In this document: positions 62,017 through 64,000 of the stretch, one piece after another
How positions within the stretch are numbered: the first letter of the stretch is position 1
Layout: each line of letters begins with the position of its first letter
Origin: Clostridia bacterium
GTDB taxonomy: Bacteria > Bacillota > Clostridia > TANB77 > CAG-508
Length of the DNA stretch: 64,000 bases
Assembly: GCA_017430135.1 (NCBI GenBank)
Contig: JAFRNM010000001.1
Span: forward strand, 1 to 64,000
Direction of reading: 5' to 3'
Translations under genes and position numbers: made by a program
Notes under the pieces: generated by a model
Told to the model about the DNA's origin: nothing
The model's input: only the letters and a program-made list of their open reading frames with translations
Databases searched by the model: none

Positions 62017-63459
62017 ATGAAGGAAATTTATTATGATACAATAGAAAAATTTGTAGAAGATATCAAAAAGAAAATAGATGGAGAAGTAGCTATACAAAAG
62101 AATGAAAATATAATAATAATTGATAACGAAGAAATATCTTATAAAGAGGAAAATGTAGGATTAAGAAGTTTTTCAATTCCATATTTTGTGGAGAAACAAT
62201 CAATTATAGAATATAAAGGAAATAACGAATTAATAAAAAGAAAAATAAAAAGTATTTGTAAGGCTTATACGGATAAAGAAATAAAAGCTATTGAAGAAAC
62301 TATGCCAATTTTACAAAAATATTCTGAAACAAGAACAGAAAATTTAAAAGGAATAGCTATTATATGGAGAGATCATTTTTTAGAAGAGAATGTTGGTCTA
62401 TTAAACGCTTTTGTACGAATGGGAGTAGAACCTAAAGATATTTTAGCTATTGATAAAGGGGATAGTACAAAGCATAGAGAAGAAATAACAGAAACATTTA
62501 AAAAATTAGGATATAATGTGGATGTTTTAGATAATACTGCTGTTGCAAATGACATACTTTTAGAAGACGGAAAAAAACTAATAAAGGATTTTATTGATAA
62601 AAGAAAAGATAAAAAAGTTGTAATTTTAGATGATGGTGCTATTGTATCTAAGATATTGACTTTACATAGTTATGATAATGTGGTGGCTTTTGTTGAACTA
62701 ACTGTTACAGGATTAAAGAGAATTAGCGATTTAAAGGCAGAAGAGTTGTCTTATCCAGTATTAAATGTAGCTAAATCAAAATTAAAGAGATTCATTACAT
62801 ATAAAGAAATAGCAAATACAATATTTACACGAACATTAGAATTGTTAGGCGGAGAAAAATTAGTTGGTAGAACACTTATACAATTGGGATATGGTGATTT
62901 AGGAGTTGTTTTAGCAGAAAGATATAGACAATATGGAGCAAAAGTTATAGTTATTGAACCTGATGTTATGAAATGTATTGATGCAGCAGAAAAGGGATTT
63001 ATAACTTATAGAACTTTAGAAGAGGCTGTAAAAGATGAGAAACCGTTTATTATAGTAGGAGCAAGTGGTTACAATAGTATAAGTAGAGAAGTTGTAGAAC
63101 AGTTAGAAGATGGAACATTTGTAACATCAGGAGCAACGGCAGATCTTTCAATTTTTAGAAAAATGGAGAAAGAAGGATGCAAATATTTAGAAATTCCTAG
63201 ATATGGAACCCAATATATTATAAATGGAAAAAGAATAACTGTTTTGGGAAATGGAAGATCTGTAAACTTATTTGACTCTGAAGCAATACCTAATAGAGCA
63301 AATGACATTTTTAAGGCTAGCCAATTGGTTGTAACAGATAAGATAATAAATGGTAAAGAGAATTTAAATAATAAAGTTGAATTAGATATAGTTGACAAAT
63401 GGATAGATGAATCTGAAATTTTAGAATTATATTATGATTTATATTTTAGAAAAAGGTAG
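62017..63459 (+). CDS. S-adenosylhomocysteinase-like NAD-binding protein
   Basis: 480 residues. The region from about 195 resembles SAH hydrolase: VVILDDGA (204-208), TRTLELLGG, the NAD motif LIQLGYGDLGVVLAERYR (291-296) and VVEQLEDGTFVTSGATADLS. The N-terminal ~190 do not match the canonical SAHH substrate domain, so it probably uses NAD+ to act on another nucleoside or sugar (reversible oxidation-elimination). No full SAHH signature Cys/His set is visible. RBS GGAGGG. Confidence 0.75.
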   Translation: MKEIYYDTIEKFVEDIKKKIDGEVAIQKNENIIIIDNEEISYKEENVGLRSFSIPYFVEKQSIIEYKGNNELIKRKIKSICKAYTDKEIKAIEETMPILQKYSETRTENLKGIAIIWRDHFLEENVGLLNAFVRMGVEPKDILAIDKGDSTKHREEITETFKKLGYNVDVLDNTAVANDILLEDGKKLIKDFIDKRKDKKVVILDDGAIVSKILTLHSYDNVVAFVELTVTGLKRISDLKAEELSYPVLNVAKSKLKRFITYKEIANTIFTRTLELLGGEKLVGRTLIQLGYGDLGVVLAERYRQYGAKVIVIEPDVMKCIDAAEKGFITYRTLEEAVKDEKPFIIVGASGYNSISREVVEQLEDGTFVTSGATADLSIFRKMEKEGCKYLEIPRYGTQYIINGKRITVLGNGRSVNLFDSEAIPNRANDIFKASQLVVTDKIINGKENLNNKVELDIVDKWIDESEILELYYDLYFRKR

Positions 63460-63469
63460 TTGATTGAAT

Positions 63470-64000
63470 ATGGAAGATATGCATATACATTTAAAAACAG
63501 GCGTTACTGATATTAATATAATGAGAAATTATATAGAAAAATGTAGAGAGTTAAATATAAACAAAGTGTTATTTCTTGATCATGGAAATAGGATGTCTCC
63601 AAAACATATACCTGTATTAAATACACCAGAGGTTATCAAGAAATTTTTAGAAAATATAAAAAAAGTTAAAAACGAATATAAAGATATGGATATCAAATCA
63701 GGAATAGAATCAGATTTTTCTTATGATGAAGAATTTAAAGAAAAAGAGTTGAAAAATATAACGGAGTCTGGAGTTGATTTGATAATAGGTTCTGTACATG
63801 GAATGTCTAAAGCTTATTATAAAGATTATTTAAAAGCAAATTTAGATATGTTAAAAACATATCCTCTTAATATTATGGGACATTTAAAATTAAGAAAAGA
63901 GTATGAAGATTATAAATATCTAATAGAAGAAATTGTAAAAGTTGCTTCGGAAAAAAATATTATAGTTGAAATAAATACAAGTGACCGTTCAAGGTGGAAT
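63470..64000 (+). CDS. PHP-domain protein, histidinol-phosphatase-like (3' end outside window)
   Basis: 177 codons to the window edge. EDMHIHLKTG (HxH), FLDHGNRMSP, GIESDFSYDEEF and DLIIGSVHGMS are the PHP metal motifs in order. It is a different subgroup from the 59221 PHP protein. ATG 63470 is ten bases past the SAHH-like stop codon. The operon continues beyond 64000. Confidence 0.8.
   Translation, partial: MEDMHIHLKTGVTDINIMRNYIEKCRELNINKVLFLDHGNRMSPKHIPVLNTPEVIKKFLENIKKVKNEYKDMDIKSGIESDFSYDEEFKEKELKNITESGVDLIIGSVHGMSKAYYKDYLKANLDMLKTYPLNIMGHLKLRKEYEDYKYLIEEIVKVASEKNIIVEINTSDRSRWN

Noticed and set aside
1..64000. CRISPR array
   Set aside because: No regularly spaced direct repeats of 23-40 bases were seen; the NNQF and LPGF repeats are coding.

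Overview
This is AT-rich DNA (most 60-base stretches hold roughly 15-20 G/C) from a Gram-positive low-GC Firmicute, most likely an uncultured gut-type Clostridia lineage. Supporting this are strong AGGAGG ribosome binding sites, TTG starts, SepF, a DivIVA-like protein and IreB, Mini-III RNase, RbgA, the rpsO-pnp pair, a yybP-ykoY Mn2+ riboswitch, VanW and G5-domain wall proteins, and a tmRNA ending in LAA. The genus cannot be fixed from the sequence alone.

Layout. 1-230: the far end of an element integrated in tRNA-Phe; only the 3' half of the tRNA is left in the window. 300-8900: secreted and wall proteins, then a pilin-like protein, a TadZ/CpaE-like protein and a GAF plus degenerate GGDEF protein, leading into ireB-ruvX-DUF1292. 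8900-15300: a TetR-controlled MacB-type ABC exporter, a ZIP and a CDF metal transporter, and gpmA. 15300-18950: a small decayed accessory island (phosphotransferase, kinase remnants, 2H phosphoesterase, broken serine recombinase, KilA-N, SWIM). 18950-34060: housekeeping genes (rbgA, mrnC, tRNA-Glu, Mn-riboswitch P-type ATPase, deacetylase, asd, VanW, rpmE, rpsO, pnp), a GC-richer orphan module at 32170-32663, and an SPFH protein. 34300-45000: mutL-miaA, an HlyD-like protein, sepF, divIVA, rsmD and ftsK. 45000-54000: a beta-CASP nuclease, a GH15 glucosidase, a flavoprotein, a GC-richer sigma-70 factor and a broken M14 peptidase. 54200-56000: tmRNA and an M29 aminopeptidase. 56000-64000: a divergent XRE regulator and an eight-gene head-to-tail cluster, with overlaps or short gaps, that runs off the window.

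The most unusual parts are: (a) the 57-64 kb cluster, which combines CYTH, Nudix, APH-like kinase, PHP phosphatase, HprK-like kinase, xylose-isomerase-like TIM barrel, SAH-hydrolase-like NAD-binding and second PHP proteins, and looks like an undescribed nucleotide or sugar-phosphate pathway; (b) two copies of a ~130-nt hairpin element whose stems covary while two internal motifs stay fixed, each just upstream of a gene on the same strand; (c) a MutL whose C-terminal endonuclease motifs are lost; and (d) a TadZ-like protein carrying AT-hook-like motifs and repeated LPGF motifs.
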